DNA of 64,000 nt from an uncultured Paracoccaceae bacterium. GTDB lineage: Bacteria; Pseudomonadota; Alphaproteobacteria; Rhodobacterales; Rhodobacteraceae. The DNA lies in assembly GCA_947496605.1 (NCBI GenBank), contig CANMDF010000002.1, positions 868,001-932,000 of the forward strand, given 5' to 3'. Shown here one piece after another: positions 36,221 to 44,929 of the stretch. The notes under the pieces are model-generated. The model searched no databases. It was not told where the DNA came from and saw only the letters and a program-made list of their open reading frames with translations. A program made the position numbers and the translations under genes. Numbering within the stretch: position 1 is the first letter of the stretch; every line of letters begins with the position of its first letter.

Positions 36221-36843
36221 GGCGGATCGCAGATTTCATCGCCATCCGCGCCCGGCGTCGGATCGAAGCAAAGTCGACCACTTCTTGGGCGGATCAACAT
36301 ATCATTCGTAAAGACTAAGCTGTCGAGATCGACCGGTTGGAAAGGTCCGATACCTATGTTGAATGGCGCATCATAATCAACACGCGTTTCTATCAATACA
36401 TTATGATCGGCCTCTGCCATGATGGGCAGACGGCCCGCAGTCTGAAGGTCATCCAGATCAGAGTTCGTAAGATCGCCTTCCCAACCCCGGTGATCAGACC
36501 AAACGACTCTATAGACATCATCTGACGTGAGCGTTGGGTCAAAACCAAAGAAGGTGAACACAGTTATACGATAATCTGGATTTGTTTCTTCATAGGTCAG
36601 TTCGCGCAATACTTCCCGCGCATTGGTGAGAAAGGTGCTGTTCACCGTATCTTCGCGGCTAAAGATCTCGGCCAGCGTAATCGTTGAGCGAACGGTGTTT
36701 GTCTCCACCCCGAAGACGTCAAAGTAGACGATACCGGAAATGAAAACCCACACCAAGATCGGTGTGACCAAGACAAATTCAACCGACATTAAGCCACTCT
36801 CGTCGTCGCGAAAGCTCTTAATTAGTGTGGAAAGCTTATTCAT
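36217..36843 (-). CDS. TadE/TadF-like pseudopilin (208 aa)
   Basis: The N-terminus has the Tad pseudopilin arrangement: a short basic head, RDDESGLMSVEFVLVTPILVWVF with the conserved Glu at the start of the hydrophobic helix, then a soluble domain. TadE-like proteins are minor components of Flp/Tad pili cleaved by TadV. The C-terminus has a Cys pair in RLCFDP and EICDPP. The last gene of a three-gene reverse-strand group, 2 bases after its neighbour. Confidence 0.82.
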   Translation of the reverse strand: MNKLSTLIKSFRDDESGLMSVEFVLVTPILVWVFISGIVYFDVFGVETNTVRSTITLAEIFSREDTVNSTFLTNAREVLRELTYEETNPDYRITVFTFFGFDPTLTSDDVYRVVWSDHRGWEGDLTNSDLDDLQTAGRLPIMAEADHNVLIETRVDYDAPFNIGIGPFQPVDLDSLVFTNDMLIRPRSGRLCFDPTPGADGDEICDPP

Positions 36844-36845
36844 TG

Positions 36846-37448
36846 TTAGCTGTCCTCACGCGGTTCGATGACAATAGCACTCGTTGCGAAAAGTGCGTAT
36901 GATCCGTCACCCTCGGCACTACTCGTGTTCACAAATGCCTTACCAAGATTGGAAGTTGGGATAAACGGGTCTATCCGAATGCAAGCGCGGATAAATCCAA
37001 GTTCGTTACTCCCAACGAGTTGAAGACGGTCAGGATCAGGCTTGGTTACACTAATACGATTAATGCAGCTGATGGTGTTTGGAAGGGGGGTCCAAGCTCC
37101 GCTCATGTCACGCTGGATGACTTCCACTCTGATCTGGTTAAGGCAATCTGGCAAGACACGCGCGTTGTTACAAATTTCTGTGCGCAACCTTAACTCGAAG
37201 GCTTCTTTTTCGGCTATGTCGGCAGCAGGGTCTGGGGGGCTCACGGGGTCCGCAAGGGTGATATTTCCTAACCGGACCTCCCGGACAGCAACATCGACCC
37301 CATGCTCTAGGCTGACCTGGCGCGTCCCATAGACGCCTGCCTCATATGTCATCAGAAAAAAGCCGAAGAAAATAGGGAACAACAAGACAAACTCGATTGA
37401 GACCGTTCCCTGTTCTTCGCCGGCAAACTGTTTAACTAAACTCAACAT
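36846..37448 (-). CDS. TadE-like pseudopilin (200 aa)
   Basis: MLSLVKQFAGEEQGTVSIEFVLLFPIFFGFFL is the classic TadE N-terminus, a short cytoplasmic head with the Glu before a hydrophobic helix. The soluble part has four Cys residues (ICNNARVLPDCL, TISCIN, RACIRID). It is encoded 13 bases downstream of the TadG-like gene and just upstream of the second TadE-like gene, so the three probably work in one minor-pilin complex. Confidence 0.85.
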   Translation of the reverse strand: MLSLVKQFAGEEQGTVSIEFVLLFPIFFGFFLMTYEAGVYGTRQVSLEHGVDVAVREVRLGNITLADPVSPPDPAADIAEKEAFELRLRTEICNNARVLPDCLNQIRVEVIQRDMSGAWTPLPNTISCINRISVTKPDPDRLQLVGSNELGFIRACIRIDPFIPTSNLGKAFVNTSSAEGDGSYALFATSAIVIEPREDS

Positions 37449-37461
37449 AAGTCTATGCTCC

Positions 37462-39333
37462 TTACTGGCTTAGACGCAGAGCTGTGATGTTGTTTGAGAT
37501 ACGAGAGAAAATCTCGCCAAGACCTGGCTGTGTTGGATCGTTCGTGATCGTTGACAGAAATGCGTTACCAGGCTTGCTGGCACAATCGGTCATGGTTTGG
37601 TTTTGAACGCCCATCGAAATTGTGTATACATCAACACCTTGTAACGCGGTCGCGTCACAAATCTCGGCCAGATAGTCACTATTCAGAACGGTTGTCGAAC
37701 CAATGGTCTCGGTCATGGTCCAGTAGGTTGTGGTGCCGTCACCATCTTCACCTGCCCAACGGCCGACAGTATATTTTGAGAAACCGTCCCGATCAGCGTA
37801 TGTTTCATAGTGCTCTTCTCTAATATCCCGTGAAGAGACAGTGAAACCATCGGTCATGATCACAACGTACTTGTTTGTCGTACCGTCTGAGTATTCCGCT
37901 GGACGGCGCCCAGCAAACGCATCGTCAACCGTTGGAATGTCAGCGACCAAATCTCTGATCGATGGATCAAGAAGGACACTGCCCCACTTCATCCCCCGGT
38001 GAATAGAAGTCGTCAAAGTCGGAACGTATTGGTCAATTGTTTCTTGAAGCTCATCCACATCTTGAGACATTAGCACAATGCCTTCAAAGTCACGGGCAGG
38101 ACACTGCGCGCGCGCAGTGTTAAAAGTGCCCCAACCTCTCGAAATATGTGCATAGGGTACCTGCCGATAAGTGCGATCAACATCGAATACAGTTGTTTGG
38201 TATTCATCGGCTTCAAACGTGACACAACGTGAAGGGTTTACAAAGACGTCCTTTCCATCGGCCCACGTCAGATCGACCGGGATGTCATCAATTCCTCTGA
38301 GCGACGGAGCGGGTGACCCGGTTGGTAGGTTAACGTAGTTTCCGCCACCGTTTCTCTCTTTATAAACCCAGCGGCCATATTCACTTTCCGGGGGAATCTC
38401 TTGATCCAAATCATCTACGCGGATGACTTCCTCTCCCGAAGCGTCAACATAGACATACTCAAATGGTTCAGAGTAACCGCCGGAGATATTATATGTTCCA
38501 AAACTGCTACCAAACTTATCATCTTCGTTGATTGAGTCTGCGGTTGTGTTGAGCGCCATATACAGTTCATCTGACAGCGCAACGTGCGCAGAATAGGCGA
38601 TTAGGTTGATTGAGACGCTGTCTTCATACTCGGGGAGCAAAAGGTCAGCTACGAACTGTTTAGCGGCCTGCTGCAAGAAGAACATGCGTGTTCTGGTCGC
38701 GCCGGGAAATTCAATTACGTTTAAACCAGGTCTCGTTGGGTGCTCAGGGCCGTGGTAGACGAATTTGCCATCGGCATCCACTTCGAAGACATCGCCTTGC
38801 ATATTGTTGCCCATCGATCCGGAGATATCGAGCACCAAAGAAACTTCTACGTTGCCCGAACCCGCGATCGCACTGGATGACGCTGGTGCTGTCAATGTAT
38901 CCATGCCAATTAATCGCAAATAGAAAGTATCCACGCTGACTTGTGACTCGATCGTAATGGCACTGTTAGAGTCGCCGCGGCTCACGCTATCTGGGTTGGT
39001 CAGGTCAGTCGTGATTGCGCCGCCATAACCTTCGACCTCAAAGAAGTTTTCGATGACATCTGCCGCGCCGACGGTTTGGTTCAGGCTTGCAGCGGCCAGA
39101 ACGGCGCGGTCTGAAACACTTTGCAGCTTGGTCCGCTCAGATTCATACCGCATAAAGTCTGTGGCCATTCCGCCTACAACCAGCATTGAGATCAGGAGCA
39201 ACAGCGTCAGGATGATTAGCCCACCCTCGTCGTCTTTTTTGAATTGGCGGATAAGGGCCAATTGCTCAATGTACGCACGGCGTGCGTTTTGCAGCTTTTT
39301 CAATTTGTTCGGTTGCTTTTTGGATCGCAGCAT
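37462..39333 (-). CDS. TadG-like protein with vWA domain
   Basis: This is a 623-residue protein with an N-terminal Tad-type anchor (LIILTLLLLISMLVVGGMATD). A von Willebrand A domain follows, whose MIDAS motif is VSLVLDISGSMGNN near residue 167, with KYVVIMTDGFTVSS further on. TadG proteins are minor components of Tad pili. The region is more AT-rich than the surrounding core genes. No TadA ATPase, RcpA secretin or Flp pilin lies in the window, so the main Tad locus must be elsewhere. Confidence 0.88.
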   Translation of the reverse strand: MLRSKKQPNKLKKLQNARRAYIEQLALIRQFKKDDEGGLIILTLLLLISMLVVGGMATDFMRYESERTKLQSVSDRAVLAAASLNQTVGAADVIENFFEVEGYGGAITTDLTNPDSVSRGDSNSAITIESQVSVDTFYLRLIGMDTLTAPASSSAIAGSGNVEVSLVLDISGSMGNNMQGDVFEVDADGKFVYHGPEHPTRPGLNVIEFPGATRTRMFFLQQAAKQFVADLLLPEYEDSVSINLIAYSAHVALSDELYMALNTTADSINEDDKFGSSFGTYNISGGYSEPFEYVYVDASGEEVIRVDDLDQEIPPESEYGRWVYKERNGGGNYVNLPTGSPAPSLRGIDDIPVDLTWADGKDVFVNPSRCVTFEADEYQTTVFDVDRTYRQVPYAHISRGWGTFNTARAQCPARDFEGIVLMSQDVDELQETIDQYVPTLTTSIHRGMKWGSVLLDPSIRDLVADIPTVDDAFAGRRPAEYSDGTTNKYVVIMTDGFTVSSRDIREEHYETYADRDGFSKYTVGRWAGEDGDGTTTYWTMTETIGSTTVLNSDYLAEICDATALQGVDVYTISMGVQNQTMTDCASKPGNAFLSTITNDPTQPGLGEIFSRISNNITALRLSQ

Positions 39334-39857
39334 TTCTTATATTCCCCAAGCAGAGCGGCACAGTAACGAGCGCCATGGTAATTTTTAATTTCACACGTTC
39401 TATCATACAGACAATATTGTTGTGGCAAAAAAATGTCCGTGCGCGGTGTTGCGCTTAGTCGCACGCAATCTGATGGGTACATTGGCCTGAATCAATGCGA
39501 ACTGTCGGTTTTTGGGAAACAATTCTGTGATTTAGCGTCTGTTCTTACTGTTTTTGTTCATTTTTAGTTAACTACATTCTCATCTGGGCTTCGCGCAAAA
39601 GTACGAATCACTTGGGCTTTTTCCCGCTTTTCGTGCTGTCGGTGACATTGAGATTCGTTTGCTGGACCTTCACTTAAACGCCAGATTTTTGGGTCTTTTG
39701 AAATTCACTTTTTGTGACCTGATGCCTGCAAACCTGACGCATTCATCTTTTGGTTTTCCTTTCAAAAAGTCGCGTGCTGGCACCCCATTGTCGAAAAGAG
39801 AACATGCAACTTCACATGACCCTTGCTAGGGTCACCACGGACCATTGAGGATGTGGC
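39334..39857. other. 524-base intergenic region upstream of soxB and tadG
   Basis: This is a long AT-rich divergent promoter region with no credible gene. The only clear element is an inverted repeat TGACCCT-TGCT-AGGGTCA at 39817-39834, 24 bases before the soxB start. Confidence 0.5.
39817..39834. promoter_or_regulatory. Candidate operator upstream of soxB
   Basis: A perfect 7-bp inverted repeat with a 4-base spacer, TGACCCT TGCT AGGGTCA, is positioned just before the soxBDAG operon. It could bind a regulator of sarcosine use, or form an mRNA leader hairpin. Confidence 0.45.
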
Positions 39858-41111
39858 ATGGGTTATTCCGGCTTTCGTGTGATCAAAGAGGGGCTTTTCG
39901 GTCAGAAAGGCTGGAAGCCGGTTTGGCGCGATCCTGAACCGAAAGCTGAATATGACGCGATCATTATTGGCGGCGGTGGACACGGTCTTTCGACTGCATT
40001 CTACTTGGCAAAAGAGCATGGCATGACCAACATTGCCGTACTTGAGAAAGGCTACATTGGTGGCGGCAATGTGGGCCGGAATACGACGATTGTGCGCGCC
40101 AATTACTTCTTGCCCGGAAACTCAGAGTTCTACTCATACTCGCTCAAGATGTGGGAAGGAATGGAGCGGGATCTGAATTACAATGTGATGCATTCGCAGC
40201 GTGGTTTGATCAACTTGTTCCACTCGGACGGCCAGCGTGATGCGTTTGCGCGGCGCGGTAATGCGATGATCAATCAAGGCGATGATGCGATCCTTTTGGA
40301 TCGCGACGGGGTCCGTGAACACCTTCCTTACCTTGATTTCGACAATGTCCGTTTCCCGATCTATGGCGGTCTCTATCACCCACGCGGCGGCACTGCCCGG
40401 CACGATGCGGTTGCTTGGGGGTATGCCCGCGGTGCCGACCAACGTGGTGTCGATATTATCCAAAATTGCGAAGTCACTGGCATCGATATCGAAGGTGGTG
40501 TCGTCAAAGGCGTACAGACGACCCGCGGCGCGATCAAAGCCAAGAAGGTTGGCATGGTCGTTGCGGGCCGGTCAGGCCAGGTTGCGGAGATGGCAGGCAT
40601 GCGATTGCCGATTGAGAGCCATGTTTTGCAGGCCTTTGTGACCGAAGGGCTGAAACCGATTATCGACCATGTAGTCAGTTTTGGTATGGGTCACTTCTAC
40701 ATCAGCCAGTCTGACAAAGGTGGTCTTGTTTTTGGCGGTGACATTGATTTTTACGCCTCTTACGCCGCGCGTGGGAACCTACCGATGAAAGAGCACGTCA
40801 TGGATGCGGCCATGACTTTGATGCCCGTCATTGGCAAAGCCAAAGTGCTGCGGTCTTGGGGGGGCATCATGGATATGACGCCGGATGGTTCGCCGATCAT
40901 TGATAAGACACCGACCGAGGGGCTCTTTATTGATTGTGGCTGGTGTTATGGTGGCTTCAAAGCGGTACCAGGGTCGGGCTTTAGCTTTGCGCATTTGATG
41001 GCGACTGGAAATCACCACGAGCCTGCGGCCAAGTTCCGTTTAGATCGCTTTCGTTCAGGCGTTGGCCTGATGGATGAAGAGGGCACCGGCTCTCAGCACA
41101 ATTTGCATTAG
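39858..41111 (+). CDS. soxB: Sarcosine oxidase beta subunit
   Basis: SoxB carries the FAD/FMN catalytic site of heterotetrameric sarcosine oxidase, which demethylates sarcosine to glycine. The 417-residue protein has the Rossmann loop AIIIGGGGHGLSTAFYLAKEHG, the DAO-family segment GNVGRNTTIVRANYF, and the C-terminal WGGIMDMTPDGSPIIDKTP and GWCYGGFKAVPGSG. First gene of soxBDAG. The ATG at 39858 starts the conserved MGYSGFRVIKEGL. Confidence 0.96.
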   Translation: MGYSGFRVIKEGLFGQKGWKPVWRDPEPKAEYDAIIIGGGGHGLSTAFYLAKEHGMTNIAVLEKGYIGGGNVGRNTTIVRANYFLPGNSEFYSYSLKMWEGMERDLNYNVMHSQRGLINLFHSDGQRDAFARRGNAMINQGDDAILLDRDGVREHLPYLDFDNVRFPIYGGLYHPRGGTARHDAVAWGYARGADQRGVDIIQNCEVTGIDIEGGVVKGVQTTRGAIKAKKVGMVVAGRSGQVAEMAGMRLPIESHVLQAFVTEGLKPIIDHVVSFGMGHFYISQSDKGGLVFGGDIDFYASYAARGNLPMKEHVMDAAMTLMPVIGKAKVLRSWGGIMDMTPDGSPIIDKTPTEGLFIDCGWCYGGFKAVPGSGFSFAHLMATGNHHEPAAKFRLDRFRSGVGLMDEEGTGSQHNLH

Positions 41112-41161
41112 GGGCTGGCGATGTTTTTTGAGTTTTTTTGGCAAGATGATAAGGGCGAGAC

Positions 41162-41425
41162 ATGCGCATAACCTGCCCGAATTGCGGCACTCGCGACCGA
41201 CGCGAGTTTTATTATCAAGGTGATGCGATTGCTGTTCATCGTCCGGATGTTGATGCGGGCCTGGATGCTTGGGACGACTATTTGCACAACCGCGATAACC
41301 CTGCCGGTGAGACACAAGATTTGTGGTTTCATGAGGCAGGATGCGGCGCTTGGGTTGTCGTGACCCGCAGTACCGTGACACACCATGTTCAAGACGCTGT
41401 CTTGGCTGAAAAGGTCAAACGATGA
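41162..41425 (+). CDS. soxD: Sarcosine oxidase delta subunit
   Basis: This 87-residue zinc-binding subunit stabilises the complex. Zn ligands are visible as CPNCGTRDRREF at the N-terminus and HEAGCGAW near the end. Its stop overlaps the soxA start by 4 bases (ATGA at 41422), so D and A are coupled. Confidence 0.95.
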   Translation: MRITCPNCGTRDRREFYYQGDAIAVHRPDVDAGLDAWDDYLHNRDNPAGETQDLWFHEAGCGAWVVVTRSTVTHHVQDAVLAEKVKR

Positions 41426-44319
41426 GACTGCAAGCACCTGAAAATACAGTGACTTTCACTTTCGATGGTCGCAAGTTGCGAGGTGTGCCCGGCGAACCCG
41501 TTGCGGCCGCTTTGATGGCAAATGACATCAAATTGGTTGCGCGTTCGTTCAAGTATCATCGCCCGCGCGGTGTCATGTCGGCAGGGTCAGAAGAGCAGAA
41601 TGCACTTGTGACAGTCGGGAGTGGTCCGCAAGCTGAACCGAATGTGCGCGCGACGACTTTGGAGGTCTCCGAAGGCCTTGAAGTGTTCAGCCAGAATGCG
41701 TGGCCGTCTTTACGCTATGATGTGATGGCCGTGAATGACTTGGTATCGCCATTCTTGGCGGCGGGTTTTTATTACAAGACGTTCATGTGGCCGCGCAGTT
41801 TTTGGGAAAAACTGTATGAGCCCGTCATCCGCCGTGCCGCTGGATTGGGTGCGTTGAGCGGCGAGACAAATCCTGACAAATACGAAAAGGCTTTTGCTTT
41901 TTGTGACGTGCTTGTCATTGGTGCTGGCCCCGCTGGTTTGATGGCCGCTTTGACGGCTGGCCGCGCCGGAGCCGATGTGATCATTGCCGATGAAGATACA
42001 CAGATGGGTGGTCGGTTGTTGCGTGAGCAAGAACAGATTGATGGACAGGCTGCGACGACTTGGGTTGCCGACGTCTTGGCCGAACTTGATGAAATGCCGA
42101 ATGTCCGGCGGATGACCCGCACCACTGTGACCGGGGCATATGACCAAGGGACCTATGGTGCGATCGAACGTGTTGCGGGGACCCGTGACGCCGATATGCC
42201 GCTGGAGTGTTTCTGGCGTATCGTCACCAAGCACGCGATCCTTTGCGCCGGTGCTTTAGAACGTCCGATTGCGTTTCCAAACAATGATCGCCCCGGCATC
42301 ATGATGGCGAGTGCGGTACGCGCCTATGTCAATCGTTGGGGCGTGGCACCGGGCCAGCGTGTCGCCGTCTTTGGCAACAATGATGATGCGCACCGTACAG
42401 CCCGTGATCTCGTGGCCGCAGGCATCAGGGTTGCCGCGGTGATCGACAGTCGCGCGGACGCCAAAGTCTCTGGTGATTTTCCGATTTATACGGGCGCTGA
42501 AGTGATCGCGACAAAAGGCAGGCACGCTTTGCAAAGTCTGACGATCCGCCACAACGGTGGTGTGCGGACGATTTTGGCCGACTGTCTGGCGATCTCTGGC
42601 GGTTGGAACCCGACGGTTCACTTGACCTGCCATATGAACGGCCGTCCCAAATGGGACGAAGAGATTGCGTCGTTTGTCCCGACTGCTGGCAGTATTCCCG
42701 CCATGGAGACCGCTGGCGCGTGCAACGGGACATTTAGCACGGCGGGTTGTTTGGCCGAGGCAGCGTCTGTCGCCGCTAGTATTGCAAGCGACCTTGGGTT
42801 TGAAGCCGAAGTGAAAGTGCCCAAAGCAGACGATACCGCCTACGCAGTCACACCACTATGGGCCGTGCCGGGTAAAGGGCGCATGTGGATCGATTTTCAG
42901 AATGATGTGCACGTGAAAGACATCAAGCTGGCCGCGCAAGAGAACTTTCGCTCGGTCGAGCATATGAAACGCTACACCACCCAAGGTATGGCCCCTGATC
43001 AGGGCAAATCTTCGAATGTAGTGGCGTTGGCTGTCCTGGCTGATGCAACGGGACGCGGTATTCCTGAGACCGGGACAACGACATTTCGACCACCTTATGT
43101 GCCTGTATCAATCGCGGCGATGGGGGCAGGCAGTCAAGGCAAAGGCTTTGCCCCTGAACGGTTTACCACATCACATCGCGCCACCGTTGCCCGTGACGCG
43201 CCGATGATTGAGGCAGGCCTTTGGTATCGCCCAAGCTATTTTCCGCAAAAAGGCGAGACCCATTGGCAGCAATCATGTGACCGCGAAGTGGGCTACGTGC
43301 GGGGTGCAATAGGCGTCTGCGATGTGTCCACTTTGGGTAAGATTGACATTCAAGGACCTGACGCCGCCGCATTGTTGGATTTTGTCTATACCAATACATT
43401 CTCAACGCTGAAACTAGGCCGCGTCCGGTATGGTCTGATGTTGCGCGAAGATGGGCATGTTCTGGATGATGGCACGACTGCGCGGTTCGGTGAGCAGCAT
43501 TTTGTGATGACGACAACGACCGCTGCTGCGGGATTGGTGATGCGTCATTTGGAGTTCGTTTTGCAGGTGCTGCGTCCGGATTTTGACGCCAAGGTCATCT
43601 CTGTGACCGAGCAATGGGCCCAATTTGCGGTTGCTGGTCCGCGGGCCCGCGATCTGTTGAATACCGTTTTGGATCAAGAACTTGATGATACGGCATGGCC
43701 GTTTATGTCTTGCGGTCCTGTCGATGTGGCTGGGGTGCAGGGCCGGCTGTTTCGGATATCGTTTTCGGGTGAGCACGCTTATGAGATTGCTGTGCCATCG
43801 CGCTATGGGGAAAGCCTATTCCGCATGCTAACGGCGCAGGCCGAGGTGATGGGCGGCGGTCCTTACGGGATGGAGGCGCTGAATGTTCTGCGCATCGAAA
43901 AAGGCTTTATCACCCACGCTGAAATTCACGGCCGTACGACCGCTTTTGATATCGGGATGGGCCGGATGGTCAGCCTCAAGAAAGACTGTGTTGGCCAGTC
44001 GGCGGCAGCCCGTCCCGGACTGATCGGCGATCACCGCCAGCAGCTGGTTGGTTTGCGCGCGAAAGGTGCTTTGTCGGCAGGGGCGCATTTGTTTGAGAAA
44101 GACGCAGATGCGGTGCGTGTAAACAGCCAAGGCTACACGACATCTGTCTGTTATTCGCCAACGCTTGATACACATTTGGCGCTGGGCTTTTTGGAAAACG
44201 GGCGTGCCCGGCATGGGGACGTCATCAAGCTAAGGGATCATCTGCGCGACATCACCCAAGAGGTTGAGGTGTGCGACCCAGTGTTCTTTGATCCCACCGG
44301 AGGGCGTGCCCGTGGCTAA
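41422..44319 (+). CDS. soxA: Sarcosine oxidase alpha subunit
   Basis: This 965-residue subunit has an N-terminal ferredoxin-like domain (TFDGRKLRGVPGEPVAAALM). An NAD-binding FAD-type domain follows, with LVIGAGPAGLMAALTAGRAGA near residue 170 and CAGALERPIAFPNNDRPGIM. The C-terminal GcvT-like domain transfers the methyl group to tetrahydrofolate (SGEHAYEIAVPSRYGESLF ... GMEALNVLRIEKGFI). The reaction yields 5,10-methylene-THF from the oxidised methyl group, as established for the Corynebacterium enzyme. Confidence 0.96.
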   Translation: MRLQAPENTVTFTFDGRKLRGVPGEPVAAALMANDIKLVARSFKYHRPRGVMSAGSEEQNALVTVGSGPQAEPNVRATTLEVSEGLEVFSQNAWPSLRYDVMAVNDLVSPFLAAGFYYKTFMWPRSFWEKLYEPVIRRAAGLGALSGETNPDKYEKAFAFCDVLVIGAGPAGLMAALTAGRAGADVIIADEDTQMGGRLLREQEQIDGQAATTWVADVLAELDEMPNVRRMTRTTVTGAYDQGTYGAIERVAGTRDADMPLECFWRIVTKHAILCAGALERPIAFPNNDRPGIMMASAVRAYVNRWGVAPGQRVAVFGNNDDAHRTARDLVAAGIRVAAVIDSRADAKVSGDFPIYTGAEVIATKGRHALQSLTIRHNGGVRTILADCLAISGGWNPTVHLTCHMNGRPKWDEEIASFVPTAGSIPAMETAGACNGTFSTAGCLAEAASVAASIASDLGFEAEVKVPKADDTAYAVTPLWAVPGKGRMWIDFQNDVHVKDIKLAAQENFRSVEHMKRYTTQGMAPDQGKSSNVVALAVLADATGRGIPETGTTTFRPPYVPVSIAAMGAGSQGKGFAPERFTTSHRATVARDAPMIEAGLWYRPSYFPQKGETHWQQSCDREVGYVRGAIGVCDVSTLGKIDIQGPDAAALLDFVYTNTFSTLKLGRVRYGLMLREDGHVLDDGTTARFGEQHFVMTTTTAAAGLVMRHLEFVLQVLRPDFDAKVISVTEQWAQFAVAGPRARDLLNTVLDQELDDTAWPFMSCGPVDVAGVQGRLFRISFSGEHAYEIAVPSRYGESLFRMLTAQAEVMGGGPYGMEALNVLRIEKGFITHAEIHGRTTAFDIGMGRMVSLKKDCVGQSAAARPGLIGDHRQQLVGLRAKGALSAGAHLFEKDADAVRVNSQGYTTSVCYSPTLDTHLALGFLENGRARHGDVIKLRDHLRDITQEVEVCDPVFFDPTGGRARG

Positions 44320-44833
44320 GTTGATTGCATTGACCCCATGCGCAGATCTACTGCCGCTGACCCACGGTGAGATCACGGTGACAGAGGTCGTGCCAGACCG
44401 GTTGATATCGGTTGCGCCCAATGCCGGTCAGAACAAGGCGGTGTCTGCACTATTGCAAACGCAGGTTGGTGGTGGATTGTCTGCTGTGAACCGCCGGTCG
44501 GGTCCTGTGACATGGTTTGGTCATGGGACTTGGTTGGTGGCTGCGGATGTCACATTAGATGGTTTGGCTGCGACAACAGACCAATCTGATGCTTGGGCCG
44601 TTGTCGCAATATCAGGTGCGGGTGTAGGGAATGTCTTGGCCCGATTGGTGCCTGTCGATTTGCGTGGCGGTGTTTTCAAAAAGAACCACGTGGCCAAAAC
44701 GATGCTGGGACATTTGTCCGTGACAATTGTGCGCGCCTCTGCAGATACTTTTGAGATCTTGGTCATGCGTTCTATGGCGCAGACACTGGTCCATGATTTG
44801 GATGTCGCCATGCGATCAGTGGCCGTGCGTTAA
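44312..44833 (+). CDS. soxG: Sarcosine oxidase gamma subunit
   Basis: This 173-residue subunit shows VSALLQTQVGGGLSAV, TWLVAADVTLDGL and KNHVAKTMLGHLSVTIVR, which match SoxG style. The start is GTG at 44312, overlapping the soxA stop by 8 bases with GGAGGG 7 bases upstream. An in-frame ATG at 44264 would lie deep inside soxA and is rejected. A short inverted repeat CAAAATTC/GAATTTTG follows at 44836-44853. Confidence 0.9.
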   Translation: MAKLIALTPCADLLPLTHGEITVTEVVPDRLISVAPNAGQNKAVSALLQTQVGGGLSAVNRRSGPVTWFGHGTWLVAADVTLDGLAATTDQSDAWAVVAISGAGVGNVLARLVPVDLRGGVFKKNHVAKTMLGHLSVTIVRASADTFEILVMRSMAQTLVHDLDVAMRSVAVR

Positions 44834-44929
44834 ATCAAAATTCCAGAATTTTGAGGCCTCCGGCGGAAGTTTGAATGGACACAGAAAGTCTGGGTGGTTC
44901 TTCGGGGGGCCATGGGCGATAATGTGGCT

